DNA of 64,000 nucleotides, from positions 3,550,273 through 3,614,272 of the forward strand of contig JAJHZJ010000419.1 of assembly GCA_023548195.1 (NCBI GenBank), in the 5' to 3' direction. Source of the DNA: Bettongia penicillata ogilbyi (lineage: Eukaryota; Chordata; Mammalia; Diprotodontia; Potoroidae). This document shows positions 42,626-54,068 of this stretch, piece after piece. The translations under genes and the position numbers were made by a program. Numbering within the stretch: position 1 is the first letter of the stretch; the number at the start of each line of letters is the position of its first letter. The notes under the pieces are model-generated. The model had not been told where the DNA came from, did not search any database, and saw nothing but the letters and a program-made list of their open reading frames with translations.

Positions 42626-43443
42626 GATGTCCTGGTGACAGGCTGTGTATATGTCATTCTAACTCAGCCAAACTAAGTCCAAAGATGTCCATAATCATTG
42701 GATGACTATTTTTCAGCCACAAATCCATGAAATAAACCTGTCTAAGGATTCTGAACTGCAGTAAGGGAAGGAATAAGCTCAGTGCTGAAAATGCAGGTGC
42801 TTGAAATATTGAAAAAAATAATCTCCTGTCATGTACTAAGCCAGTTGCCTTCCCTTTTCTTCCCATTTGTGTGATTGTTCTTAATGAACATCAAAAAAAA
42901 TGGTGATTTTTAAAAAATATTGTGAATTAACATAAATAATGTTTTTTTCAAATGTAGAGTTTTTAAAATACATGATTTTATGGTTTAAAACCATTCAATG
43001 CTAAGAACTTTAACTGATTTGAAAAATAACATTGTCCTTATTAGTGCTTCTCTGATGGTCCCTGAGGCATTTTCCCTTTAGAAACCTTACCAGCAATTCA
43101 TAATCTTGGTGTAACATTTTCTTTTGCTCATATACATAGTGTAATTATATTACATCATTTTTTATTTGCCATTTCCCCAAACATATACCCCTTTGCATTG
43201 ACTGCAATCTATTATAGGGTTTTTACCCTTATGTTTAAAATCCTTAATGGCATTAGAATAGTTATGATATTTGCCCATGATTTAAATCCCTTCAGTTTAT
43301 TCTCCTTAGCTGAATATATGAATTGTCCAAAATTTTCTGGATAAGAAACATACAGAAAGCTTCTTTGCCAAAGGAAATTCATAGTTTATGAGCCTTAGGG
43401 ATTCATTTGAAATAGTAATAATATTAAATTATTCTTTCTTTTT
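42626..43443. other. Unannotated AT-rich stretch
   Basis: No repeat family recognised; many A and T runs. Confidence 0.4.
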
Positions 43444-43675
43444 CTTCAGTCATGTCCAACTCTTTGTGGCCCCTTTTTGCAGTTTTCTTGGCAAAGATAT
43501 TGGAGTGGTTTGTCATTTCTTCACCAGCTACTTTACAGATGAGGAATCTGAGACAAGCTGGGTTAAGTGACTAGCCTAGGGTCATACAGCTCATAAGTGT
43601 CTGAAGCTAAATTTGAACTTGAGTCTTCCTGACTTTAGGTCCAGGACTCTCTCCACTATGCCACCTAGATGTCCT
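43444..43675 (-). mobile_element. Marsupial SINE with BovB/RTE-like tail (type B)
   Basis: TTCAGTCATGTCCAACTCTT, TTTCTTGGCAAAGATATTGG, AGTGGTTTGTCATTTCTTCA, GAGACAAGCTGGGTTAAGTG and CCACTATGCCACCTAGATGT in reversed order. Confidence 0.92.
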
Positions 43676-43677
43676 GA

Positions 43678-43935
43678 GTAATAATAATAGCTAGCATTAA
43701 CTATTGCCCACCAAGTACCATGAACTATGCTAAGCACTTTACAACTATTACCTCACTGGATCTTCACAAAAACCTGGGGAAGTGGGTGCTTTTATTATCC
43801 TCATTTTAGAGTTGAGGAAACCGAGTCAGAAAGAGATTAAGGGATTTACCTAGAGATGTGTAGTTAGTATGTATCTGAGACTGGATTTCAAATCAGCTCT
43901 TCCTGACTCCAGGCCCAATGCTCTATCCAATGTGA
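43678..43935 (-). mobile_element. CORE-SINE (MIR-like), near full length
   Basis: AATAATAATAGCTAGCATTA, CTATGCTAAGCACTTTACAA, GGATCTTCACAAAAACCTGG, GTTGAGGAAACCGAGTCAGA and CCTGACTCCAGGCCCAATGC. It directly follows the type B SINE in the same orientation. Confidence 0.9.
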
Positions 43936-44169
43936 AAAAAAGTGAAAAAACTTAAGACCTCAAAAAATTTAAGACATTTCCCTTTTTTTTTTACTGGGTT
44001 TTCAAAAGAAGTAGACAAAAATGCTTCTTTATATTTGAAATTTTTTCTCAGAAAACACTTGTGGGAGGGCATGAGGCCTTTATTTTCCCTTCCCCTTGAT
44101 AATTGGGTGTGTGTATGTGTGTTAAAATCACACTTTTTGGAAGGATTGAGTTCAGTGGTGAGATACTAC

Positions 44170-44350
44170 AAAGAGCTTCAGAAAAGGTTAGAACTTGAAA
44201 GTGCCTGTGAGACAACCAATTCCAAAGCCAATTCTTCATCTGTAAAATAAGAATTTTCAAATGAGGAATCTGAGGAGTAGATTTGGTATAGTCAGGCCAG
44301 GACTGAATCCAATGCTCTTCATTCACTCCAGGCCCTGCCCATCATACTGT
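44170..44350 (-). mobile_element. MIR-type SINE, diverged
   Basis: GAACTTGAAAGTGCCTGTGA, CTTCATCTGTAAAATAAGAA, AATGAGGAATCTGAGGAGTA and GACTGAATCCAATGCTCTTC in mostly reversed order. Confidence 0.55.
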
Positions 44351-44356
44351 ACTGCT

Positions 44357-44530
44357 TCAGTGTTGTTCAGGGGAAAGAGATTAGATTTGGAGTCCATAAG
44401 CCAGGGTTTAGATTCCAGGTCTGCTATGTACTACCCCAACAGAAATGGTACCTCCATAGAGTCCTTATATATGTATGAGGGAGCTGGACCAGATAATCAT
44501 AAATGTCTCTTCTTGTGCTATTTATTATAA
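44357..44530 (+). mobile_element. MIR-type SINE, interrupted
   Basis: CAGGGGAAAGAGATTAGATT, TGGAGTCCATAAGCCAGGGT and TCCAGGTCTGCTATGTACTA, with a 3'-end-like AGCTGGACCAGATAATCATA further on. Confidence 0.6.
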
Positions 44531-44574
44531 CCTCTCTCCTCCCTTGCCTACAAAGACAAAACAGGATATGGCAG

Positions 44575-44772
44575 AGTGAGTTTTTTGATGCCAACAAATG
44601 CAGTATGGGGAAGAGAAGTACAGATTTATGGTGAGAGGACCCTTTACCACCTGTGCGACCATGGGCAAGTGACCCGCCTTTTAGATCCTTTATTTGCCTA
44701 TTCATAAAAAGGGCCATCTGGAGTAGATCTCTCAAAGGCTTCTTCCAGATCTAAATCTAATCTATCATCCTT
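44575..44772 (+). mobile_element. MIR-type SINE
   Basis: CTGTGCGACCATGGGCAAGT, GACCCGCCTTTTAGATCCTT, ATTCATAAAAAGGGCCATCT and TTCTTCCAGATCTAAATCTA. Confidence 0.75.
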
Positions 44773-46107
44773 TATCAGTGGCTCCTAACATTAGTAGCCA
44801 TGGAAGAAAAAAAAAACACATAAGTATATGTGTATTTTTAAACCGTTGACAGCCTTTCCAAATGTTCCTTGGATGATCTGTTGTCTCTCACAAGAGTGTT
44901 ACCTATCTGGAAGTAAAGAATTCATTTGGTTATAAGATCTTCTTTCTCGGTGACCACTAGTGAATATTGTCAAGTTATTGGAATTTTTAGCCCAGATAAT
45001 GAATATCAGCTCACTTAATTATTCATTCTTTCATTAGATTCCCCACATAATGAAGGAAGGTTTTTCCCTTGTTCTTATCATTGTGACGTGTGTATTAAAA
45101 AATAATTAATTGAATTTTCTGCCATATCCAAAGAAAGGGCCTTTGGAACTCATTATGTTTAAGGGATTAATAAAGATGTCTAATATATTTTTAGCACATT
45201 GAAAATGCAACATATTTCTCTTTAAGATGAAATCCCCTGTTCTTTGGGTTTTTGTATGCTGAAGCCCTATTGTCAGCTGATAACTACAGCAGCCTCTCCC
45301 GCTGTAGCCAGGTTGCTATGGAAACTGAGGGCTGCTTCTCCATCTACTGTAGTCTAGGTTAACAATAAGAAATAATAGCCAATCAGAGCTTCTCTCCGTA
45401 TCAAGTTTCCTACATAATAATTATGGGTGCAGTTATTCTCTCATGACCTCAAAAAATTCCACTTATTTTGCCCACAGAATTCATTCCATGTTGTATCATT
45501 TTAGTAGCATTTCACTTTGTGATGATGAGAGCATCGCCACAGTACATCAATGTTTCCTTGAGGATTAAGGTTTCCCTTCCCCTCTATTTTATGTATGTTA
45601 GTTAAAGATGTTTTGTCAAAAGTTAATGCTGGTCTTCCCTCTTTGTTCTAATATGCAACTTGATAATTTAAAGAAATGTTTCTCCATTTACCGTATTTGA
45701 CACAAATATCTGAGAATTATTCTAGTGGTGATTTCAGAGCTAGAAATACAAGTTATTCATCAGGCTTTTAGGTGTGACTTTTCTCTTAACTCTGCTTAAG
45801 AGATAATAGTTTATGTTCATCCCATCTTTTGACAGTGTTGTAATAATGGCTATAACTTCAAGGTACTTTGAAATCAGTCAATTAGACTGCCCAAACTCGG
45901 ATCAAGACCGCTAGTCCAATATTGTACATATGGTGCTATGGGGTGAGAAAAGATGCACATAAAATGAATGATGTCCAATGAAGGAGCACCCAATGCACAA
46001 TAGCTGTTTACCTCTTGATTATATAGACAAGTATTTACCCAGGTTACTCCTCTTGGATTATTAGCTCCACAAAGACAGAGATCTTGTTTTATCAGAGGGT
46101 GATACAT
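44773..46107. other. Repeat-poor block with X-box- and CCAAT-like motifs
   Basis: No repeat recognised in 1.3 kb. The more GC-rich core around 45290-45420 carries an RFX-like X-box and a CCAAT box. No transcription start, CpG island or first exon is evident. Confidence 0.4.
45312..45325. promoter_or_regulatory. RFX X-box-like motif
   Basis: GTTGCTATGGAAAC approximates the palindromic RFX consensus GTTRCC-NN-GGYAAC, with one departure in each half-site. A CCAAT box (GCCAATCAG, 45378-45386) lies 53 bp downstream. Motif matching only; occupancy is unknown. Confidence 0.45.
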
Positions 46108-46170
46108 ATAGTATTAGAAGAGATTTTAGAGGCCATCTTATCTAACCTCATAACAAATAAATAAAGCGAA
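46108..46170 (-). mobile_element. MIR 3' end fragment
   Basis: GTATTAGAAGAGATTTTAGA and GGCCATCTTATCTAACCTCA are the reversed MIR 3' end, cut short. Confidence 0.6.
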
Positions 46171-46539
46171 CCCAGGATATGGGGCAGACTGGTCAGGATG
46201 CCTCTCTTATTTAAACTTTGTATTTTCCCTGTTTCCTGGAATGGCACTCTATATAAAAATCAACAATTATAAAATGTTGAGTGAGTGAATAAAATATAAA
46301 TCCTTAATTATGAAAAGAAAAAAACACGATTAAATGTCTCCAATGATTCAAAACGCTTCTGTGCATTGCAGTTCCCGTTGATTGTCATTGTCTATAGATG
46401 CTTGTATCTCTGATTAATAATTAAGGTTAAATTAAGATAAATTAATGTATTTAATAAATTAAAATAAAATAATTCATACCCCATTCTTCAAATGTATAGT
46501 CTTGCTAAGTTTTGAGTACGAACATATAGGGACAGGGCT

Positions 46540-46775
46540 GTGGAGCTAGACGTGACTTCTTTGGTATTGGGAACTCCCATATGAGGACATTTCCAATGCA
46601 TTCTGGCACGTCTTTTTTGCAACTGACTGTCTACGTCTAAGAGACTGACTAGAGCATGGGGAGGTTAATTGATTTGTCCAGGGGGCAAATAACAGAAGGT
46701 ATCAAAAGAAAAGCTGGACTCTGGTCTTCCTGTATTCTAGGCCTACCCCAGTACTGTGCCATGCTGCCTCTGCAT
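46540..46775 (-). mobile_element. MIR-type SINE, diverged
   Basis: GGGAGGTTAATTGATTTGTC, CAGGGGGCAAATAACAGAAG, GGACTCTGGTCTTCCTGTAT and CAGTACTGTGCCATGCTGCC in reversed order. The left part is weak. Confidence 0.65.
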
Positions 46776-47157
46776 ACTCAACATAATATATGTAACATGT
46801 AAAAATACTTATGCTTTAGCCTGGCTATACCTTAGAAACAATATGAAAATTCATACAAACCATCTTATCTGAGTATGTAGACAATTTGAAAATAAATTTG
46901 AACATCACTTTATTGTAGGATACTTTTGACATCTATGATGGAGTCACCATTTGTGGTTTCTAATAGTCTCTGTGAAAAACAATACCCTCCACTAGTAGTG
47001 ATTGCCACCCCATTCCAGCCCACCCTCTCCTCCTGAGAGGTTCAGAACCATTTGCAAAGAGGGAAGAGAGTTTTAGTTGAATTTTTTGGTTATTTCTGCT
47101 TTATCTTGTCTCAGACTAGTAGCCTGCTATTTCATGACTTTTTTCCAATGTTTGTAA

Positions 47158-47360
47158 TTAAGCAATCAGTAAGCCTATATTAATCACTTGTTATGTGCCA
47201 GATATAATGATAAGCTTCCTATATACAAAAAGAAGACAAATGCATTTCCTCTCCTTAAGGAGCTTGCATTGTACAGGGTGAGAGAGGATGTAAATATAAT
47301 AGTAACTGTAAGGTAACCCTAGTGGGGAAGGCACAAACAGCTTAGGGGACATATGTACAT
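47158..47360 (-). mobile_element. L2 LINE 3' end fragment
   Basis: CACTTGTTATGTGCCAGATA, ATGATAAGCTTCCTATATAC, CTCCTTAAGGAGCTTGCATT and AGTGGGGAAGGCACAAACAG in reversed order. Confidence 0.8.
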
Positions 47361-47996
47361 CAGGCCAGACTCAGAATCCTCTGTGAGGTTATACCAACAT
47401 CTCCTATTGAGGTCAGTGACTTAATAAATAAAATAGAAGGTGAAAATAGAAGTTACAGTAAGCTCAATCTGTTAACTTTTTAGTCATTGATAATGTTTAT
47501 GCAGTTGACTCTCATGGCAAAAGTGACATTTAAGGACAATCTACAGTGGCTTGAACTTCTGTGATGTTTATATATACAAAGGATGGCCATTCTTGGAATG
47601 AAGTAGCATTACTTTTGAACCAGAAACTCCTCAACTTCAGTCTTATTCTGGTGTCTCAGCCTGTAAGAAGAAACTCTAGGTTCTTGAAAATTTGGAGCAT
47701 GAGTCTAGCAAAAAAACCCTACGTATGTTGGAGACCTGCACTAGCTATAAGGGAACATATATTTATGAGAAAGTTGACAGTCTGGTTTAGGTGTTTCATG
47801 TCAAGAAAACAGTATGAGTAGAGTATTCACAATTAAAGGACTCATGGATCCTTAAAGAATAGGTTCTTCTCAAAGAGTGTGTTTAATTTGAACACCAATA
47901 TAACATGAAAAGTGAAATTTATAAGTACCTTTACTTTTTAGTAAAATGGGCAACCAAATATGGATTTCTGTCTTGCAAATGAATTCTCTCTTTTTA

Positions 47997-48056
47997 TACA
48001 CACACACACACACACACATATGTGTGTATGGATGTATATATGTATGTATGTATATG
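47997..48056. repeat. (CA)n-(TGTA)n microsatellite
   Basis: CACACACACACACACACACA, then ATATGTGTGTATGGATGT, then TGTATGTATGTATATG. It abuts the head of the following SINE. Confidence 0.93.
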
Positions 48057-48297
48057 AGGGCCAGTTAGGTGGTATAGCAGATAGGGCACAAAGCTTGGAG
48101 TCAGGAAGATTCTAATTCATGAATTTTAATCTGGCCTCAGATACTTACTAGCTGTATGACCCTGGGCAAGCCATTTAACCCTGTTTGTCTCAGTTTCCTC
48201 ATCTGTAAAATGAACTGGAGCAGGAAATAGCAAACCTAGTATCTTTGCCAAGAAAATCCCAAATGGGGTCACAAAGACTCAGACAAGATGCAAAATG
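48057..48297 (+). mobile_element. Marsupial SINE with BovB/RTE-like tail (type B)
   Basis: Head GGCCAGTTAGGTGGTATAGC, B-box region near TCTAATTCATGAATTTTAAT, then TAGCTGTATGACCCTGGGCA, GTTTCCTCATCTGTAAAATG, CTAGTATCTTTGCCAAGAAA and CCCAAATGGGGTCACAAAGA. Full length and the only plus-strand type B copy here. Confidence 0.94.
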
Positions 48298-49383
48298 TTA
48301 GCTGCATATTCAGAAGTAATTATGGAAAAAATGAGTCCCTTGATTTCTTTCCTATACTGAATATAAATCTGAATCTGAAGTTTTCATCATGATCCTTTTT
48401 TTTCTGCCCCATTTCTCCAGGTGTCTCTTAGAAATATTCTTTCTGAGCTTACAGTCCCAACGGTATTTTGAATATTGTCATTCATCTTATTCCAATTATC
48501 TTCATTTATAGACTTAGTTATAATTTTTGCATCCCAATTCCAGACAGACACTCTCTCTTCTAGCATCTCACTCCAAGTCAGAACTATACTATATTTGTTT
48601 GCTCTGCAGCCATCTTTCAGACTGTTTCACTCACTGTCTTTTGTCTAATGTTACCAACTTTGAAACAATCATTCAAGTGGAATGGCTACTTTTCATAACA
48701 TTTTGGAAGACAAACTCTTTTGTCCTTGAAACAAATGCACCCTAGAATCATATGTGTAGGCTCCACAATAGGCAAGACTCCTGTTATAGCCAGTGTGCAA
48801 CATGGTATTTTACACAAATTTCTTCATACGTCGTCGTTGAATAAATGAGGGACTTTTGGTCAGTCAAAATACTGTCGTTTGTCCACTGCTAGAATTGGCA
48901 TGTGTTGATATTCATGTTGCATTGAAAGAATGAAATAAGTGTACCAGAAAAATAAAACCATATTATTGTTATGTAATATTTGATGTTACAAATTAAGAAC
49001 ACTTCTTGTTTTTGCACTTAATCTTGATTAAGAAGACGGTATATTTGCAGTCTTTGGAGTTTTGCTTTGAGATGGTGAAAGCCAAGGTGATTTGATTTAA
49101 TAGCAAAGGAAATGGAAGCAACAACAGGTTAAATAAGATGAATCTTTAAAGTCAGTCATTAATTTGAAAGGTAAACTCTCTAGTAACCTATCTGCTTCAT
49201 AGGGTTATACTCTTCTCAGTGACATAAAGCCCTTTTCAAAGATTCATTTATTTATTATCAATGAGTCTTGAGTGGTAAGTAACTGGTAACTTTTATAATT
49301 TATAATGAGGATTTTTAAAAAATGTCAGGTGTTTTACACTTTAGTAATACAACTGGAACTCAAGATTTTGCATCTCATTGCAT
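48298..49383. other. Unannotated stretch
   Basis: No repeat recognised. A 72-codon plus frame at 48527-48745 is unremarkable. Confidence 0.4.
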
Positions 49384-49525
49384 TTTTTAAAATTTAATTA
49401 ATTTATTTTCAACAATTACTTCCATAAGTTTTAAATTTTCTCCCCTCCTTTCCCTAGATGGAATGAAATCTTATGGGTTTTACATATCATTCTTATTAAA
49501 CTAACATTCTCATTACACTTTTCAA
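49384..49525 (-). mobile_element. L1 LINE 3' end fragment
   Basis: Reversed tail (TTTAAAATTTAATTAATTTA), then CTCCCCTCCTTTCCCTAGAT, TGGAATGAAATCTTATGGGT and TTACATATCATTCTTATTAA. The same order as the longer copy at 54069. Confidence 0.75.
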
Positions 49526-49957
49526 ATGCTACTTGAAACCATCCTAAGGATGAGGTGTGGGTTATTCTAATGCTTCACCAATAGCATGACTTTTCTTATG
49601 GGATAGCCTTGCCTTACTTCTTCTGTTCAACAGTAGTATCATGAGACCAGATGGAGGGAGCCCTGCAGTGTTACCCCCTCCCAATGTGATATTTTATAAC
49701 TGTCATTTTTTTCCTAGTCAAATTCTAAGCTTATTTTGAGAGTGATTGCTCACCATAAGTGTTCACAAATGAATATTCAATTATTACATAATAAACAATA
49801 CCTGAAATTTTCATTTTATTTTTGTATCTTTTTATAGGTACATGGTGGGTGAACTGATTTTAAAGAAGGAAAGGAAGTATTTCTTCCTAGTTGATAAAAA
49901 GTGGTAAAATTACTACAGATCACCACACTACTCAATGGACTAGATAATTAGGTGGCC

Positions 49958-50215
49958 TCTCACACTGGATAACAAAGACTTGTATTTCTCTAGCACTTTA
50001 AAATTTGCAAAGTTCTTTCCTCACAAATATTCTCTATGGTTGGTAGCACAAATATTCTCTTCCTTGTCTTACCGATGAGGAAACTGAGACTTGGTGTGGT
50101 TAAATATGATTTGGCTATGGAAATACAGCTTGTGAAATGCTGGAGTCAGAACTCAAATGAGTATCTAGGACTTCCAACTCTTTGCAGTAGAGTACTGTTG
50201 TCTCCCTTTTCTAAT
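49958..50215 (-). mobile_element. CORE-SINE (MIR-like)
   Basis: ACTTGTATTTCTCTAGCACT, TTAAAATTTGCAAAGTTCTT, CTTACCGATGAGGAAACTGA and GCTGGAGTCAGAACTCAAAT in reversed order. The 65-codon plus-strand frame at 50036-50233 is antisense to it. Confidence 0.8.
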
Positions 50216-50239
50216 TATTGGCCCTTGTTTTGAGATTGG

Positions 50240-50475
50240 ATTAATAAATCAGCAAACGTTTAGTAAGCCTTGACTGCGTCAGGCGTCAGGCACCATGCTA
50301 AGCACTGGAGATACAAAGAAAGGTTTAAAGAAGCCCCTGCCCTCAAGGGGCTTCCATCCTAATCAGTCCATGTCCTTTGAAGTACATGTAAGATACTGCG
50401 GAGCATAGCTTAGAGGAGAAAACGTTCTCCTCCAAGCAAAAAGGATGGAAGGTAGCATTTGAATCAGCTTAAGAA
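50240..50475 (-). mobile_element. L2 LINE 3' end fragment
   Basis: AATCAGCAAACGTTTAGTAA, AGGCACCATGCTAAGCACTG, GAGATACAAAGAAAGGTTTA and CTGCCCTCAAGGGGCTTCCA in reversed order. A GCGTCAGGCGTCAGGC micro-duplication lies near 50277. Confidence 0.85.
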
Positions 50476-50589
50476 TGAATCTTAGACTTTAAAGAGTTAA
50501 GAGCTGAGTGTCTTTAATATGAAACAATTCTGTTATTAAATTCTTGTTTGTCTTCCTGAAGACAAAATCAGTAATGATATGAAGAAATT

Positions 50590-50795
50590 ACATTTTGAGC
50601 TGTATCCATGATTTCATCAATGTGAGTACTCCCTCTGCTGATTCAGGTTCCAGTCCCATCTGTGAATTTTTATCTTGGATGGTTGTTATCCTTGGCCTGC
50701 AATAAGTCCATCCTATAGTGTCGTGCCCTAGGTGTTCCAGTATCTCCTAGATGCAAGTACAGTACTCAGATGCCCAACAATCTAATGTGATTTGC
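50590..50795. repeat. Unclassified dispersed repeat, copy 2
   Basis: ATGATTTCATCAATGTGAGT, ACTCCCTCTGCTGATTCAGG, TTATCTTGGATGGTTGTTAT, CTTGGCCTGCAATAAGTCCA and CAGTATCTCCTAGATGCAAG. Its start resembles 35374-35410. It looks like a genuine interspersed family that I cannot place. Confidence 0.5.
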
Positions 50796-50802
50796 TCCAA
50801 CA

Positions 50803-50975
50803 AGGCAGTACAGTATAGACAATAGAGCTTTTCTTGAAAACCTGAAGACTTTGGTTGAAATTTTGCCTTTGATACCTACTAGCTACATGACCTTAGGCAA
50901 GTCATTGCATTTCTCAAGGAACTTTCTAATACACAGTGCCTGCGATACAGTTGATGCTTAATAAGTGTTAATTAA
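50803..50975 (+). mobile_element. MIR-type SINE with L2-like end
   Basis: GCAGTACAGTATAGACAATA, CTAGCTACATGACCTTAGGC, AAGTCATTGCATTTCTCAAG, and an end resembling L2 (GTTGATGCTTAATAAGTGTT). Confidence 0.75.
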
Positions 50976-51789
50976 TGTAAGTTTAAGATTGTTATGTAGA
51001 AATTATAAATATTATATCATAATTATTAATGATTAATATAAGAAACTTCTAACCTATATTAGTAGAGAGAATTCCTCATTTGGTAGCTTCTTATATCAGT
51101 GGAAATCACAGGTCTGTTACCTTTCTGTTCTTACCTATGTGTAAGAATATGCAAAGACAGAATGAAAAATTGACCTTATCATTAAGTGGCTTATGTTTTG
51201 TTTTCTATTATGTCATGCTCTTACTACATGACTGAATCATCTTCCTCATTGTCTGTGGCCTCAGTTTTCTTTCACCTCACTTCTGAGCCAGTTGGGATTA
51301 GTGTTAGGTTCCTATGTTGGTTGTATAAATCATGTATGCCATGCATGAATCATATAAAGCACTTCTTGACAGGATTTTGACTGGCCCTTCTAGAGTTCCA
51401 CTTATGCCCCCAACACTCTTCTCAACCTAGTTAAATCCACAATAATTTAACCTGGCAGCTAGGTTGAACACATTCTATTTCTGTTAGAATCAACTTTTAG
51501 CCCAGAGTTATCTTTAGTGTGAAATTACTCTATTTCCCCTTCCACCCAGATCTCTCCCAGCAACCTGTTCTATTCACTAATGTTCCAACAGTTTTTTCAG
51601 TGAAAACCCCATTAACTGAATTCCTTTAATAGGATATTTCCTCTAGGTTAAAATCTGCATATATAAGTCAACACAATTCTGAGGACTTTAGAGCTCAATT
51701 CTTAAGGTATCTTAAAGAGAAAGCATATTTAAAAAATTGTGACAGTTTGTATTATCACTTTAATGAAAATACAAGTAATTCTTCATCTT
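50976..51789. other. Unannotated stretch
   Basis: AT-rich at its left end (51000-51050); nothing else recognised. Confidence 0.4.
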
Positions 51790-52650
51790 GTGAGCCCTCC
51801 CTTCTTCTAACTTACCTATACCTTCTGACTCCACCGTCCTATACTCTCCCAGGTTCTTAATTAAGGCATTATCCAACATTATCTGACTCCTCAGTCTTTC
51901 TATCTACACATATCTCACCAGCAGCCAAATCTTGACATTTCCATTATCAAGACGTCTCACCTCTGACCTTCTTCCTCCTCATGCAGCTACTATCGTAGCT
52001 CAGTCTTATTGCCTATTATTGCAAATACTTCCCAACTAGGTCCTCTGCCTCACGTTGCCCCCTCTCTAGCCCACTCTATAGCCTGCTGCCAAAGTGATTT
52101 TCCTTTAGAGCAGAAATGACCCTGTTGTTCCACTGCTGAGTTACAGTGACTCCCTCCCAAATATCTCTAGAATAAAATGTTAGCTACATTTTTAAAGGTT
52201 CTAAAGCTCTTTAAAATCTTTACTCGCCTGTTTTTTTAGCCTTGTTGCATACTATTTAAGCTTCTGCATTCTGTGATCCAGTCTAACTGATCTTCCTTCA
52301 GTTCCTCACATACAACACTCCATCTTCAGTGACCATACATCTCCAGTGGCTATCCTCTTGTGCACCTTCCTTATCTCCATCTTTTTCCTCAAGGATCATA
52401 TTTGGCATAAAGTCTTTTCCAATCCTCTCAAGTGCTAGTGTCCTCCCTCCTCCAAGATCTTAATTTATCATTTTGTGTTTATTTATATTTATTCTCTTTT
52501 TATTTAGTCTGGATGTACTCATACACATAATTGTTTCATGCCCTTTTGGAATGCAAATTCCTTTGGGATAGGGATTTTCTTTTTATACACTTATATCTCT
52601 AAAACTTAGAAGAGTGCCTGGTACAAAGACAATAAAGTCTTGTTGATTAA
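51790..52650 (+). mobile_element. Long L2 LINE copy, ORF2 3' region and 3' UTR
   Basis: Continuous over 860 bp: TGACTCCTCAGTCTTTCTAT, CTCATGCAGCTACTATCGTA, TAGGTCCTCTGCCTCACGTT, CTGCTGCCAAAGTGATTTTC, GAAATGACCCTGTTGTTCCA, TATCCTCTTGTGCACCTTCC and the 3' end GAGTGCCTGGTACAAAGACA. All frames carry stops. Confidence 0.87.
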
Positions 52651-53426
52651 ATTTAATATTCTATTGCAGATTATATCTCTAAAGGCAAAAGTAAGGAAAG
52701 ATACAAATAATATTACATCCCACTATGCTATTTATTATTTTTAAAAATCTATTCAAGCGAAATTCGACCTTTAAATGGTGTTCTCTGACATATATTAAAA
52801 TGAGGAAAGACTTCTTGAATAACTTTGGTACCCCTTTGGTCATAAATGTCAAGGAAGGCAGAGAGCAGGAAGACCCAAGTTTGTCAAAGCTCTTTGCCAC
52901 TGTCATGAATCATATTTAAGATAGAATTGAAATTGGCAAGGCTTTCTTGTAGATAGTGGGACCTTTAGATGCTTTTCTTGGGTGTGGATAGCTTTGCTTT
53001 GCTTCTATGAAATGCAGAAAAGAAAAAATCATTGTAGAACCACCTAAATGAGATCCATAAGAGCTTGGCCTAACTAATCCCATGAGAATAACTCAGCAGA
53101 TTAAGAAATACCTATTTTCTAGACTGTGCTACAGAGTTAAAAAGAAAGCATATACAGCCGATTCATCAGGAAGAATGTAAATGGAGGACAAGATCACAGA
53201 CTTCAGGTTAAGAACTCCTGATGCAGGTAGAAGAGATTGGCATGAAGCAAGGGCCCAGAGAGCATAAGGTCTGTGGAGTCCTGAAAGAAGGGGCAAATAA
53301 TCATTCCTGGGGAGAGGAGAAAAGCACATTGAAATGACTGAGGACGCCAGTGAAGATTCATTTATCTCTCTTACCTTTACAAGTAAAGAATACAACCAAA
53401 TAGAATCTAGTCACAGGATACGCATG
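52651..53426. other. Unannotated stretch
   Basis: No repeat recognised; short frames only. Confidence 0.4.
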
Positions 53427-53433
53427 CACACGC

Positions 53434-53508
<75 letters not shown>
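53427..53508. repeat. Compound (CA)n(CT)n microsatellite
   Basis: CA units to 53472 (with early CG interruptions) followed by CT units, with one TTT interruption, to 53508. Thr/His and Arg/Glu/Val/Cys translations over it are artefacts. Confidence 0.97.
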
Positions 53509-54068
53509 TTTGTACCCAGGAGAATCTTAGTGGGAATGTTGCCTTTGGAAGGTGTAATGTAAGCCAATGTTCCCTTGAATGATTTATGAAAAATGTTGTT
53601 TTGTGGCTTGTTATAGCAAGGCTGGCTCTATGATAAAGGAATTTTTTCCCCAGAGGATTCATCATGGTATTTCTTTTTAACTTCATTCAGATTTTCCTCT
53701 TACCTTTACAGTTTTAGATTGAAACCCCACTTTGCCATATAATGAAAGGTTGTATTAAAGGGTTAGCTTTCTTAAGAGGCCTTATACCTCATAAAACTTA
53801 TTTACAGATAATAATTCAGTATATATTTCATAGAGAAGGAGCAAATCATACATACCTATGACTAGATCACCAATATGGCAAAGAGGTAAATTTGCCACAT
53901 CCTAGGAAACTTAAAAGGTCTCTGTTAGTGTTAGGTTGCATGGAGCTTCCTTAAATGACATTTGTGACACAAGCCAAGAGGGAATTCCAGGGACTAAATC
54001 TTAGTGGCAGCTGCCGCTACCTGGATATACCTTGAACACTTACTGTACATTAAATTTTTTGAGAGTGG

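Noticed and set aside
53334..53686. Frames with Thr-His or Arg-Glu runs
   Set aside because: They translate the (CA)n(CT)n microsatellite.
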